Below the pieces are notes generated by a model that was not told the origin of the DNA, searched no databases, and was given only the letters and a program-made list of their open reading frames with translations. DNA of 64,000 bases from Gammaproteobacteria bacterium. Lineage in GTDB: Bacteria; Pseudomonadota; Gammaproteobacteria; HK1. The translations under genes were made by a program, and so were the position numbers. The first letter of the stretch is position 1. Each line of letters opens with the position of its first letter. This document shows, piece by piece, positions 15,426 to 23,882 of this stretch. The DNA lies in NCBI GenBank assembly GCA_021773635.1, contig JAJFJV010000019.1:355014-419013 (forward strand), in the 5' to 3' direction.

Positions 15426-16583
15426 GTGAGGAACCAAATCAGACAGGCACCCCCATGGCGCTCGGCTTTAATGACCGCACTGGTGGCCGTATCGATTGCA
15501 ATACTCCCCGGATTTGCCAGCGCCGGCGACTACCCCGCACTGGGCCCCCTGGCAGCAAAAAAGGCCCCCAAATCTGCCCTCGTAGAGATGGGGAAACGGC
15601 TGTTCTTTGATGCCCGAATGTCGGGCGATGGCGCCATCAGCTGCGCCACCTGCCACCATCCCAAACAGGGCTTCACCCGACAGAAAGATGAGGACGGCAA
15701 ACCCATGGTGCTGTCCGATGCCTATCCGGGCACCAAGCACTACCGCAACGCCCCCACCCTCATCAATACCATCTATAAGGCGGACTTTGCCGATGCCGGC
15801 TGGTCCTGGGATGGGCACATGGGGGCCAACCTTAACGACGTGGTACGCAACGAGATCACCGAGACCATGATCCTGAACCTGGACATGCGCCTGATGCACG
15901 AGCGCATGAAACAGGACCCGGTGTACGTGAAGATGTGCAAGCAAAACTTCAACGGCGAATGCAGCTCCGGCAAGGGCCGCAAGGCGCTGGTGGCTTTTGT
16001 GCAAACCCTGGTGTCCCGGGATGCACCCTTCGATAAGGGCAAGTTATCGAAGGCAGCCAAGCGTGGCCGCAAGCTGTTTGAAGGCAAGGCCGGCTGCATC
16101 CAGTGTCACAACGGCCCCTACCTCTCCGATGGCAAGCCCCATAACACCGGAGTCGACGAGAACTTCGATGTCTTCAAGAATCCGTTGCGCCACATCACCT
16201 TGCGCGCCGTAACCACCAACCACGGCGTACCCAAGGCGGATATCTGGCGCCGGGATGTGGGTTACTTCCTGGTGAGTAAAAACTACGCCGATGTGGGCAA
16301 GTTCATCACCCCCACCCTGCGTGAACTCAAATACACCGCCCCCTATATGCACAACGGGATGATCGCCACCCTCGACGCGGTGGTGGAGTTCTATAACCAG
16401 GGCGGGGGGCACGATGACCCGCTGGCCACCGAATTGAAGCCATTGAAGCTCAAGGCAAAAGAGAAGAAGGATCTGGTGGCCTTTCTGAAGAGCCTGAGCA
16501 GCGCCAAGCCAGTCACGGTGGAGCCGGTCAAGGTGCCGCAGAAATATAAACCCATCGCGAACTGGGCAAGCACACACAATTAG
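15426..16583 (+). CDS. di-haem cytochrome c peroxidase/MauG family, IdrP-like (first)
   Basis: 385 aa, GTG start preceded by AGGAGG. Signal peptide ends near FASA. Two haem c sites: CATCH (73-77) and CIQCH (224-228), with the CCP-family layout including TLRELKYTAPYMHNG near the C-terminus. CCP-family enzymes reduce H2O2 or carry out related oxidations in the periplasm. Two such genes beside Aio-like Mo and Rieske subunits are the hallmark of iodate reductase clusters (IdrP1/IdrP2), where they are thought to remove peroxide formed by the reductase. Which of P1 or P2 this is cannot be decided. Confidence 0.85.
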   Translation: MRNQIRQAPPWRSALMTALVAVSIAILPGFASAGDYPALGPLAAKKAPKSALVEMGKRLFFDARMSGDGAISCATCHHPKQGFTRQKDEDGKPMVLSDAYPGTKHYRNAPTLINTIYKADFADAGWSWDGHMGANLNDVVRNEITETMILNLDMRLMHERMKQDPVYVKMCKQNFNGECSSGKGRKALVAFVQTLVSRDAPFDKGKLSKAAKRGRKLFEGKAGCIQCHNGPYLSDGKPHNTGVDENFDVFKNPLRHITLRAVTTNHGVPKADIWRRDVGYFLVSKNYADVGKFITPTLRELKYTAPYMHNGMIATLDAVVEFYNQGGGHDDPLATELKPLKLKAKEKKDLVAFLKSLSSAKPVTVEPVKVPQKYKPIANWASTHN

Positions 16584-16594
16584 AGGACAAAGCG

Positions 16595-17815
16595 ATGAAA
16601 GCAATCACAAAACTATCCAGTGTGCTGCTCGCGAGCTTTGTTTTGGCGACCATCAGCACGAACGTTCTGGCCGAAGGCGACCCGGACAAGGATCCGGCAC
16701 TGGCACCTTTGCCACCGGTACCGACGCCGCCGGACAATCCCATCACCAAGGCGAAATCCGAGCTCGGCAAGCTGTTGTTTTTCGACCCGAAACTCACCGG
16801 TGATGCCAGCCTATCCTGCGCCGACTGTCACGACCCGAAACAGGGCTTTGGCACCAACGAACCCATCTCCCGGGGTTATCCGGGCACGGTCCACTGGCGT
16901 AATGCCCACACCGCCGTCAACAGCGGCTATCTGGCGAAACTGTTCTGGCAGGGAAATGTCGGGAGCCTGGAGAAGCAGGCACCCACGGCCAATAAGGGTG
17001 CGCTGGCCGGCAACGGCGAGAACGACGTGATGGAGGCACGGCTGCGGCAGACGCCCTACTACATCAAGGCTTTCAAGGAGGTTTATGGGACAAGGCTGCC
17101 CAACATGGGCGATGCCTGGATGGCCATCGCCACCTTCGAGCGTGACATGCTCACCCAAAAGAACACACCGCTGGATCGTTACCTGAAGGGCGACAAAAAG
17201 GCTTTGTCAAAAGACGCCGTCGCCGGCATGAAGCTGTTTACCGGCAAGGCCAATTGCATCGAGTGTCACAACGGTCCGATGCTCTCGGACGAAAAGTACT
17301 ACAACCTCGGCCTGCCACGCCCGCCAGAGTTCGAGGAGTCCGGCATGAATCAAATCGCCTACCGCTGGGAGAATTACGCCAAGGGCGTGTACGAGAAACG
17401 TTATCGGGAATGGAAGGACGATGCCGGGGTGTATTACACCACCAAGCGCATCAAGGATGCCGGCAAGTTCCGCACCCAGCCGCTGCGCTATCTCGCCTAC
17501 ACGGCCCCCTATATGCACGCGGGCCAGTTCTTCACCCTCGAAGAGGTGGTGGATTTCTATAACGAAGGCGGTGGTGAAAACCAGTTCACCAAGCAATACG
17601 GCAACAAAACCAAGATTCTCAAACCCCTGAACCTCAACGACGAGGAGAAGGAGGCTTTGGTGGCCTTTCTGGAAGAGATCAGTGGCGAAGAGATCCAGAT
17701 GGCAATTCCCAAGGTCCCCGGTTACGGAGTGATGCCGGACGTCAAGGGACTCACCCAGAGCAAGGCCAAACGCATCGGTCTTGAGACCCACCTGTCCAGC
17801 ACCGCGAAACGCTAA
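16595..17815 (+). CDS. di-haem cytochrome c peroxidase/MauG family, IdrP-like (second)
   Basis: 406 aa, with signal peptide ending VLAEG, haem c sites CADCH (75-79) and CIECH (221-225), and the family C-terminal LRYLAYTAPYMHAGQF. It is a paralogue of the preceding gene, 11 bases downstream. Compared with the first copy it carries a longer segment after the second haem (EESGMNQIAYRWENYAKG). Probably acts with it as a peroxide-reducing partner of the Mo enzyme; the electron donor may be the cupredoxin or one of the small cytochromes c. Confidence 0.85.
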   Translation: MKAITKLSSVLLASFVLATISTNVLAEGDPDKDPALAPLPPVPTPPDNPITKAKSELGKLLFFDPKLTGDASLSCADCHDPKQGFGTNEPISRGYPGTVHWRNAHTAVNSGYLAKLFWQGNVGSLEKQAPTANKGALAGNGENDVMEARLRQTPYYIKAFKEVYGTRLPNMGDAWMAIATFERDMLTQKNTPLDRYLKGDKKALSKDAVAGMKLFTGKANCIECHNGPMLSDEKYYNLGLPRPPEFEESGMNQIAYRWENYAKGVYEKRYREWKDDAGVYYTTKRIKDAGKFRTQPLRYLAYTAPYMHAGQFFTLEEVVDFYNEGGGENQFTKQYGNKTKILKPLNLNDEEKEALVAFLEEISGEEIQMAIPKVPGYGVMPDVKGLTQSKAKRIGLETHLSSTAKR

Positions 17816-17828
17816 AGGAGGCGACCCC

Positions 17829-18380
17829 ATGCCTAGCAAACAAGACAAGACGCCGTCGAAATCGGGCTGCATGAGTCGCAGAGCCTTCCTGTTCCGCAGC
17901 AGCGCGGTAGTCGGGGGAACGGTGGTACTCACCCATATTCCCGGGATGGAGGGTGAGGCCCTGGCGGCCGAGATAGCCCGCTACCCGCGGATGCTGATTG
18001 GCAAACTGAGCCAGCTCAAGGTGGATAAGCCGGTTGCATTTAACTATCCGGACAAGGGCGCCAACTCCCAGAGCCTGCTGGTCAAGCTCAGTGCCGAGGC
18101 CGGCGGTGGCATCAGCCCCAAACACAACGTGGTGGCCTTCAACAGCCTGTGCACCCATATGGGTGGCCTTATGGGTGCCACCTACAAGCCGGCGGATCAG
18201 GTCCTTGGGCCTTGCCCCCTGCACCAGTCCACCTTTGACCTTACCCGTCACGGCATGGTCGTCAGTGGCCATGCCACCGAGAGTCTGCCTCAGGTCCTGC
18301 TGGAACTGGACGGCGACAAAATCTACGCGGTTGGCATGCTCGGCCTGATTTATGGCCGCCACGACAACCTCAAAAGCTAG
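17829..18380 (+). CDS. idrB: Rieske [2Fe-2S] subunit with Tat signal (IdrB/AioB type)
   Basis: 183 aa from ATG 17829, which has AAAGGAGG at 17814-17821. The N-terminus MSRRAFLFRSSAVVGG is a twin-arginine signal that would export the folded heterodimer. Rieske ligands are Cys108/His110 (CTHMGG) and Cys129/His132 (CPLHQSTFD). This matches the small subunit of arsenite oxidase (AioB) and iodate reductase (IdrB). The choice of Idr rests on the two peroxidase genes next to it, not on the Rieske protein itself. It should carry electrons between the Mo subunit and a periplasmic carrier. Confidence 0.8.
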   Translation: MPSKQDKTPSKSGCMSRRAFLFRSSAVVGGTVVLTHIPGMEGEALAAEIARYPRMLIGKLSQLKVDKPVAFNYPDKGANSQSLLVKLSAEAGGGISPKHNVVAFNSLCTHMGGLMGATYKPADQVLGPCPLHQSTFDLTRHGMVVSGHATESLPQVLLELDGDKIYAVGMLGLIYGRHDNLKS

Positions 18381-18395
18381 CGGAGGATTAGCCCC

Positions 18396-21101
18396 ATGGC
18401 AGACTCAAACTCCACCCCGTTTTATCATCCGGAAGACAAGGTACCGCTGCCTCCGAAAAATGCCGAGGTACTCACCACTTGCTGTGACTACTGTTCCATA
18501 GCCTGCGGACTGAAGGTCTATCGCTGGCCGGTGAACAGCCCTGATGGCGGCCCTAAAAAGAGCCAGAACGCCCTCAATCGGAATTATCCGTTACGGCCTG
18601 GCCAGGGCGGCTGGGTTGGGCCCAATCAGTACACACAGGCGACCCACAAGGGACGGCTGCACAATATCGCCATCGTCGCCGATCACAAGAGCCGGGTGGT
18701 CAATGTGGGCGGTGGACACAGTATTCGTGGTGGCTGTATCGCCCAGAAGGTCTACAACCCGCAAAAACCCACCCAGGATCGGCTACAGCATCCCATGATC
18801 CGCATCAACGACATCCTGATGCCGGTCACCTGGGATTTCGCCCTCGATATCGCCGCTGAGGTCTCCAAACACGTAATAAAAAAACACGGCGAGAGCGCCT
18901 GGGCACTGAAGTATTACAGCTACCAGTTCTTCGAGAATACCTACGCGCTGACCAAGCTGGCCCTGAAGAGCATCAACACACCGGCCGTGTCGCAGCATGA
19001 TCATCCTGCCATGGTCAATTCCGTACCCGGCTGGGTGGACATCGGTTACGACATCTTCAGCGCCTCCCACGAGGACTTTTCCCTGGCGGATTGCCTGGTG
19101 ATCTCAGGGACCGATCCCTTTGAAACCAAGACCACCCTGTGGAACCACTGGATTCTGAAGGGGATCCACGGCAACAACACCAAGGTGATCATGATCAACC
19201 CGCGCCGGACGGCGGGTGTTGCCTATGCCGCCAAACACGGCGGCCTTCATCTGGACGTGAACCCGGGCTCTGATACGGTGGTTCATATGGCCCTGCAGCG
19301 GATCATCATGGAGAACGGCTGGGAGGATAAGGAATTCATCAAAAAATGGGTGGCCAATGGCTGGGAAACCGACTCCGGTTTCGGTCAAGGCACCCGCAAC
19401 ACGCCATGGCAATGGCGTACCACCTGGGGCAAGTTCCAGGTCAAGGGCTATGAAGGCTCACCGAAGCACTTCAAGGAATGGATCTATGCCCAGGAAGAAT
19501 CGAAACCCGAAGTAGCGGCCAAGATTGCAGGCATAGATGTCAAAAAGCTCTACCAGGCCGCGGAGATGATGGCCAAGCCCAAAGCCAACGGTGAGCGGGT
19601 AAAGACCAGTATCTGTATCGAGAAAGGCAACTACTGGTCCAACAACTATCTCAACACCGCCTCTATCGGCACCCTGGGTGCCATTCTCGGTTGCGGCGGC
19701 CGTCCGGGACAGGTAATTACCCGCCTCGGTGGCCATCAGCGCGGTGGCATGAGCGGCGGCAAGTATCCCGGCTGGAAATCGCCCTACAAGGTACCCGGTC
19801 GCAGACGTCACCGTCTGGACCTGGATCGCTGGCTGGAATCTGGCCACGTACGCTTTGCCTATGTGGTCGGCACCACCTGGATTCAGGCCATGGCCGGCTC
19901 GTCGGCGCTGCAGGACACCTTCAAGCGGCTGGTGAAACTCAACCCCAATCAGGTCCGGAGTTTCGATAAACAGACCATTATCGACACCCTCAAAAAGCGT
20001 GTGGATAGCGGCGGCACGGTAGTAGTGAATCAGGAGATCTACCTGCGCGATCCCATCGGCAACCAGTACGCGGACATCGTGCTGCCCGCCGCCACCTGGG
20101 GCGAGGAAGACTTCGCACGGGCCAACTCTGAACGCCGCGTACGGCTGTATTCAAAATTCTATGACGCCCCTGGCGAGGCCCTGCCCGACTGGAAGATCGC
20201 CGCCATGTTCGCCAAGAAGATGGGCTTTCACGGCTACGACTGGAAGGACTCCAACGAGGTATTCGAGGAGACCTGTCGTTTCTCCCGCGGGTCACGCAAG
20301 GACTTCAACGCCATACGCGTGATGGCCCGACGCAAGGGTATGAAGGCCCACGACTATCTGCGGAGCTTTGGCACCACCGGGCTGCAGGCACCGCTGCTTA
20401 TATTTGGCGACAAGCTGATCGAGACCAAGCGACTGCACGACTACAACCGCAAGGATATCCCGGATACCGGACCGCAAGGCGTGACCATTACCAACAAGCG
20501 CCTGCTGGCCTTCAAGACCCAGACCGGCAAGCTTAATCTGGTGAAATCACCATGGAAATTGTGGTCCGATTTCTACGACTTCATGCAGCCAAAAGATGAT
20601 GAGTTGTGGATCAGTAATGGGCGTATTAACGAGATCTGGGAATCCGGATTCGATGACTATGAGCGCCGGCCCTATACCCAGCAGCGCTGGCCCATGAACT
20701 TCATCGAACTCCACCCGGACGACGCCAAAAAGCGAGGTATTGAATCCGGCGATCTGGTAGCCATCGAGTCCAAACGGGTACCGGTCCAGACAGATTTCAA
20801 TCTGGGCGTAAAAGGCGGTGATATGTGGTTCTCAGGGCTGATGAAAAAGGGCCATATAAAGCTCGCCACCGGCTCCCTGTCGGCAGTAGCCATCGTCACG
20901 CCGGCGGTCAAGAAAGGCGTGGCTTTCGCCGAATGCCTGCACACCAGCCAACCGGTCAATAACATTGCCCCGCGGGTACCGGACCCCATCACCCAAAACT
21001 ACCGCTTCAAGATTGCCACCGGAACCGTCAGAAAGATCGGTGAGAGTCACTTCAAGCACACTTTCGCCCAGATGACCTTCAAACGCAGGGACATCGTCTA
21101 G
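18396..21101 (+). CDS. idrA: molybdopterin oxidoreductase large subunit, iodate-reductase-like (IdrA/AioA family)
   Basis: 901 aa, no signal peptide; presumably exported with the Rieske subunit. The N-terminus has CDYCSIACG with C30-x2-C33-x3-C37, and Ser109 sits where the fourth ligand of a [4Fe-4S] cluster would be, the AioA/IdrA [3Fe-4S] arrangement (C-x2-C-x3-C-x71-S). The rest follows the DMSO-reductase fold, with a molybdopterin-dinucleotide-binding domain at the C-terminus. It is clearly longer than typical AioA (about 825 aa). With two di-haem peroxidases and a Rieske subunit in one operon, iodate reductase is the best family match; arsenite oxidase or an uncharacterised relative remain possible. 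No arsenic genes are nearby. The symbol is tentative. Confidence 0.8.
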   Translation: MADSNSTPFYHPEDKVPLPPKNAEVLTTCCDYCSIACGLKVYRWPVNSPDGGPKKSQNALNRNYPLRPGQGGWVGPNQYTQATHKGRLHNIAIVADHKSRVVNVGGGHSIRGGCIAQKVYNPQKPTQDRLQHPMIRINDILMPVTWDFALDIAAEVSKHVIKKHGESAWALKYYSYQFFENTYALTKLALKSINTPAVSQHDHPAMVNSVPGWVDIGYDIFSASHEDFSLADCLVISGTDPFETKTTLWNHWILKGIHGNNTKVIMINPRRTAGVAYAAKHGGLHLDVNPGSDTVVHMALQRIIMENGWEDKEFIKKWVANGWETDSGFGQGTRNTPWQWRTTWGKFQVKGYEGSPKHFKEWIYAQEESKPEVAAKIAGIDVKKLYQAAEMMAKPKANGERVKTSICIEKGNYWSNNYLNTASIGTLGAILGCGGRPGQVITRLGGHQRGGMSGGKYPGWKSPYKVPGRRRHRLDLDRWLESGHVRFAYVVGTTWIQAMAGSSALQDTFKRLVKLNPNQVRSFDKQTIIDTLKKRVDSGGTVVVNQEIYLRDPIGNQYADIVLPAATWGEEDFARANSERRVRLYSKFYDAPGEALPDWKIAAMFAKKMGFHGYDWKDSNEVFEETCRFSRGSRKDFNAIRVMARRKGMKAHDYLRSFGTTGLQAPLLIFGDKLIETKRLHDYNRKDIPDTGPQGVTITNKRLLAFKTQTGKLNLVKSPWKLWSDFYDFMQPKDDELWISNGRINEIWESGFDDYERRPYTQQRWPMNFIELHPDDAKKRGIESGDLVAIESKRVPVQTDFNLGVKGGDMWFSGLMKKGHIKLATGSLSAVAIVTPAVKKGVAFAECLHTSQPVNNIAPRVPDPITQNYRFKIATGTVRKIGESHFKHTFAQMTFKRRDIV

Positions 21102-21219
21102 CACCAGGGTTAATAGAGGGGCCGTCGTCACCATACGCGGCGGTCCTTCGCCTTTTAGCTGGGGTTACTGCTACATCCCTGCGCCTATCCACGTTCCGAA
21201 AAAATAATAAAGGGAACAA

Positions 21220-23448
21220 ATGATCGCTGGTGAACTACAAGCAATGGGAAATGCCCACGAGACCCGGGAAACGCTGATACGGACTCTACATGGTGTACTG
21301 GAACGGGATAACTCCCTGTCCCAGTGCTGTGCCATACGTGCGCTGGAAAAACTTGATGCCCGCGATTCCCTGTCACTTGAACATCTCATAGAGCTGCTGC
21401 TCCACCCCGACCCCGATGTCCGGACCGATGTCGCGGTGGCCCTGGGACGCATGCAAATCAGCACGGCGGTTGAGCCACTGGTCCGCAATCTCGAAGGTGA
21501 CCCGGATGGTGAAGTTCGTATCGAGGTTGCCAAAGCCTTGTGCAATATCCGTTCGGAACGCTCGGTAGAACCCTTGATTCGTTGCATTCGGGAAGATGGT
21601 TATCCTGAACTGGACGCCATGGAAGATGATGAACCCTACAACGCCGGCTCAGAGGTACTTAGTCAGGCGGTAAATGCACTGGCTTCCATTGGCGATCTGC
21701 GAGCAACGGATCCACTGGTGGAATTACTAAAAGATGAGGCGTATGAAGACCTCCAGGAGAGTGGTTTCCGGGCACTGGTCCGCCTTGACGACGACAAGGC
21801 CCGGTCCTTTCTGCTCGAACAACTCCGCCACGGCAACCGGCTAGCCCGCCGCCGGGCCCTCCAGGCCATGGCCACGCTACCTGCCAGCGAGGAAACAACC
21901 GGCACCGACCCCTCGCCGGAACTGTTAAATGCCCTGACCAACGCCCTTGTGGACCAGGATCCGGCGGTACGCAGCTATGCGGCCCGCGCCATCAGCAGTA
22001 CCCGGAACCCTCTGGTGGTGGTGCCGCTCACCATGCTGCTCGCAGACCCGGATGACGGGGTTGTTACCGAAGCCGCCCGGGCACTGTCCAAAATGCCCAA
22101 CCACGAGGTGATCGACCGACTCCATTCCCTGCTGGACGAACCCAAACCGGCGCTAAAAAAAGGCATTGCCCGGGTCCTGGGGGAAATCAGGGATCCCCGT
22201 TCGGTAGAACCCCTGAGCCAACTGTTGGCTACGGAAGATACCGCGCTACTCTATGAAGCCATCGTCGCCCTGGGACAAATAGCCTGCCGGGGACCTGAAC
22301 AACATCTGGCCGAACTGCTGACCAATAGCGAGTATCACCATACGGTTCGTGTCCAGGCAGCCCTTGCCCTGGGCCGTATCCTCGCCAGCGCTGATACCGG
22401 CACAGATGATGCTCAAAATGAGGCTGACGATTCAGTTGAGGATCCACGATCGGTACTCACCGGGGCGGTACTTGATACCGACGAACGGGTCCGCCATGCG
22501 GCCATGGCTGCGCTGGTTGAACTGGATCCAGAACATGGCGCCCAGGTCCTAACCGGCATTCTGTACCGCGCAGCGTACCCCGACGATGACGCTGAACCGC
22601 CCTCCGAAGACGACGCAACCGCGCCTGCCGGCGATGAAGCCGCCGTAGCGGACGAAAAAGACCCGGACCGGTTGGCAGCACTGGTGGGGCGGGGGACACC
22701 GGAAACATCCACCCTGGCCGCTATCCTGGCCAATCAGCCAGAACAGGCACCGGTGACACCGGAAGAAACGGCGGTGGAATCGGAAGCCGACATCCATGAA
22801 ACCTCGACCCGAATCGTCGCTGCCCGATTATTGGGAGCTCTGCACGAACCGGGAAGCGAGGCGATAGCCTCTCTGATCAGTGCAACCGGCTCTTCAGAGC
22901 CTGAACTGCGCCGGGAGGCGCTTGATGCCCTGGGCCGCATCGGCGACAAATCGGCCTTGCCAGTCGTCCTGCAGGCGCTGCTTGCCGAGGAACGCGATAT
23001 TCGATTGGTCGCCCTGGATGCCCTTGCCCGACTGGGTATACCCGATGACGCTCACGAGCTGCTTGCCAACATGCTGCACGATCCCGATCCCATCATCCGG
23101 GAGCGGGCCATCAGTGCACTCGGCACGGGTGATGACGCCAGAGTAAACGCCTATCTGATCGAGGCCTTGGGCGATGGAGATCTCGGTGTTTGTCGGGCTG
23201 CCCTGGCGGCAATTCGGCAAGGAAACTGTGATGGCTCCATCTCCGAACACATCCTGAAATTGCTGTTCCGCTTTCCCGGTGAGTTGCAACAGGAAATCGG
23301 CACCACCCTGGCGCGGCTTCGGGATACCTCCGCCACCCCCCGGCTGCTCGCCATAATCGATGATCCGGAGCAGGAGGAATTTCACTGGATCTGCATCGAC
23401 ACCCTGGGCCATCTACACGGCCGACCAACGCTCCTCGCGGCCCAGTAG
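21220..23448 (+). CDS. HEAT-repeat protein (PBS-lyase type), cytoplasmic scaffold
   Basis: 742 aa of tandem ~30-residue HEAT/PBS-lyase repeats (for example DPDVRTDVAVALGRMQI, DPAVRSYAARAISS, EPELRREALDALGRIGD). An acidic low-complexity insert (about 450-540, DDDAEPPSEDDATAP and on) breaks the solenoid in two. No signal peptide or TM, so cytoplasmic. HEAT solenoids of this type bind proteins, and related ones help cofactor attachment or enzyme maturation; a role in assembling the Mo enzyme or membrane modules is inference from position. Start supported by AAAGGGA upstream. Separated from idrA by 118 bases. Confidence 0.8.
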   Translation: MIAGELQAMGNAHETRETLIRTLHGVLERDNSLSQCCAIRALEKLDARDSLSLEHLIELLLHPDPDVRTDVAVALGRMQISTAVEPLVRNLEGDPDGEVRIEVAKALCNIRSERSVEPLIRCIREDGYPELDAMEDDEPYNAGSEVLSQAVNALASIGDLRATDPLVELLKDEAYEDLQESGFRALVRLDDDKARSFLLEQLRHGNRLARRRALQAMATLPASEETTGTDPSPELLNALTNALVDQDPAVRSYAARAISSTRNPLVVVPLTMLLADPDDGVVTEAARALSKMPNHEVIDRLHSLLDEPKPALKKGIARVLGEIRDPRSVEPLSQLLATEDTALLYEAIVALGQIACRGPEQHLAELLTNSEYHHTVRVQAALALGRILASADTGTDDAQNEADDSVEDPRSVLTGAVLDTDERVRHAAMAALVELDPEHGAQVLTGILYRAAYPDDDAEPPSEDDATAPAGDEAAVADEKDPDRLAALVGRGTPETSTLAAILANQPEQAPVTPEETAVESEADIHETSTRIVAARLLGALHEPGSEAIASLISATGSSEPELRREALDALGRIGDKSALPVVLQALLAEERDIRLVALDALARLGIPDDAHELLANMLHDPDPIIRERAISALGTGDDARVNAYLIEALGDGDLGVCRAALAAIRQGNCDGSISEHILKLLFRFPGELQQEIGTTLARLRDTSATPRLLAIIDDPEQEEFHWICIDTLGHLHGRPTLLAAQ

Positions 23449-23456
23449 GAATCCGC

Positions 23457-23882
23457 ATGACGAAGACCGCGCCACGCCATACCCTAACGACCTCACTAGC
23501 AGGCCTGATCATGCTGACAAGCCTGTTTGCCCCGGCACTGGCAGCGGACAAAATCGGGCTGGTGGAAGCCCAGGAGCTGTACGAAGACAACTGCGCCATG
23601 TGCCACGGCTATGACGGTATGCCTATCATGCCCGGGGCCCCCAATTTCACCCGGGGAGAGCGTCTGGAGAAAAAGGATACGGAGCTGTTAACCAGCATCC
23701 GCGATGGCAAGGGCGCCATGCCACCCTGGGCCGGAGCTTTAAGCGACGCGGAGCAGCAGGCGGCACTTCATTACGCCCGCCAGCTTCATCAGCCCCCGGC
23801 CAAGGAGAGCCAGAAAAGGAATCAGGGGCCAGCCAGGGTTTCGCTAGCCGCCCGACAAGATAGCCCTAAGGACCTGCGATGA
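23457..23882 (+). CDS. small exported mono-haem cytochrome c
   Basis: 141 aa. Signal peptide (MTKTAPRHTLTTSLAGLI onward, cleaved near ALAAD), haem site CAMCH (46-50), and AMPPWAG supplying the likely axial Met. The C-terminus is a short basic tail. A class I cytochrome c of the cytochrome-c551/cbb3 type, probably a soluble periplasmic electron shuttle for the membrane protein that follows, whose start overlaps its stop by four bases. Confidence 0.85.
   Translation: MTKTAPRHTLTTSLAGLIMLTSLFAPALAADKIGLVEAQELYEDNCAMCHGYDGMPIMPGAPNFTRGERLEKKDTELLTSIRDGKGAMPPWAGALSDAEQQAALHYARQLHQPPAKESQKRNQGPARVSLAARQDSPKDLR

Noticed and set aside
17829..21101. Plain arsenite oxidase (aioBA) call
   Set aside because: The subunit fold fits, but the two peroxidase genes, the greater length and lack of arsenic genes favour iodate reductase type. 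Not excluded.
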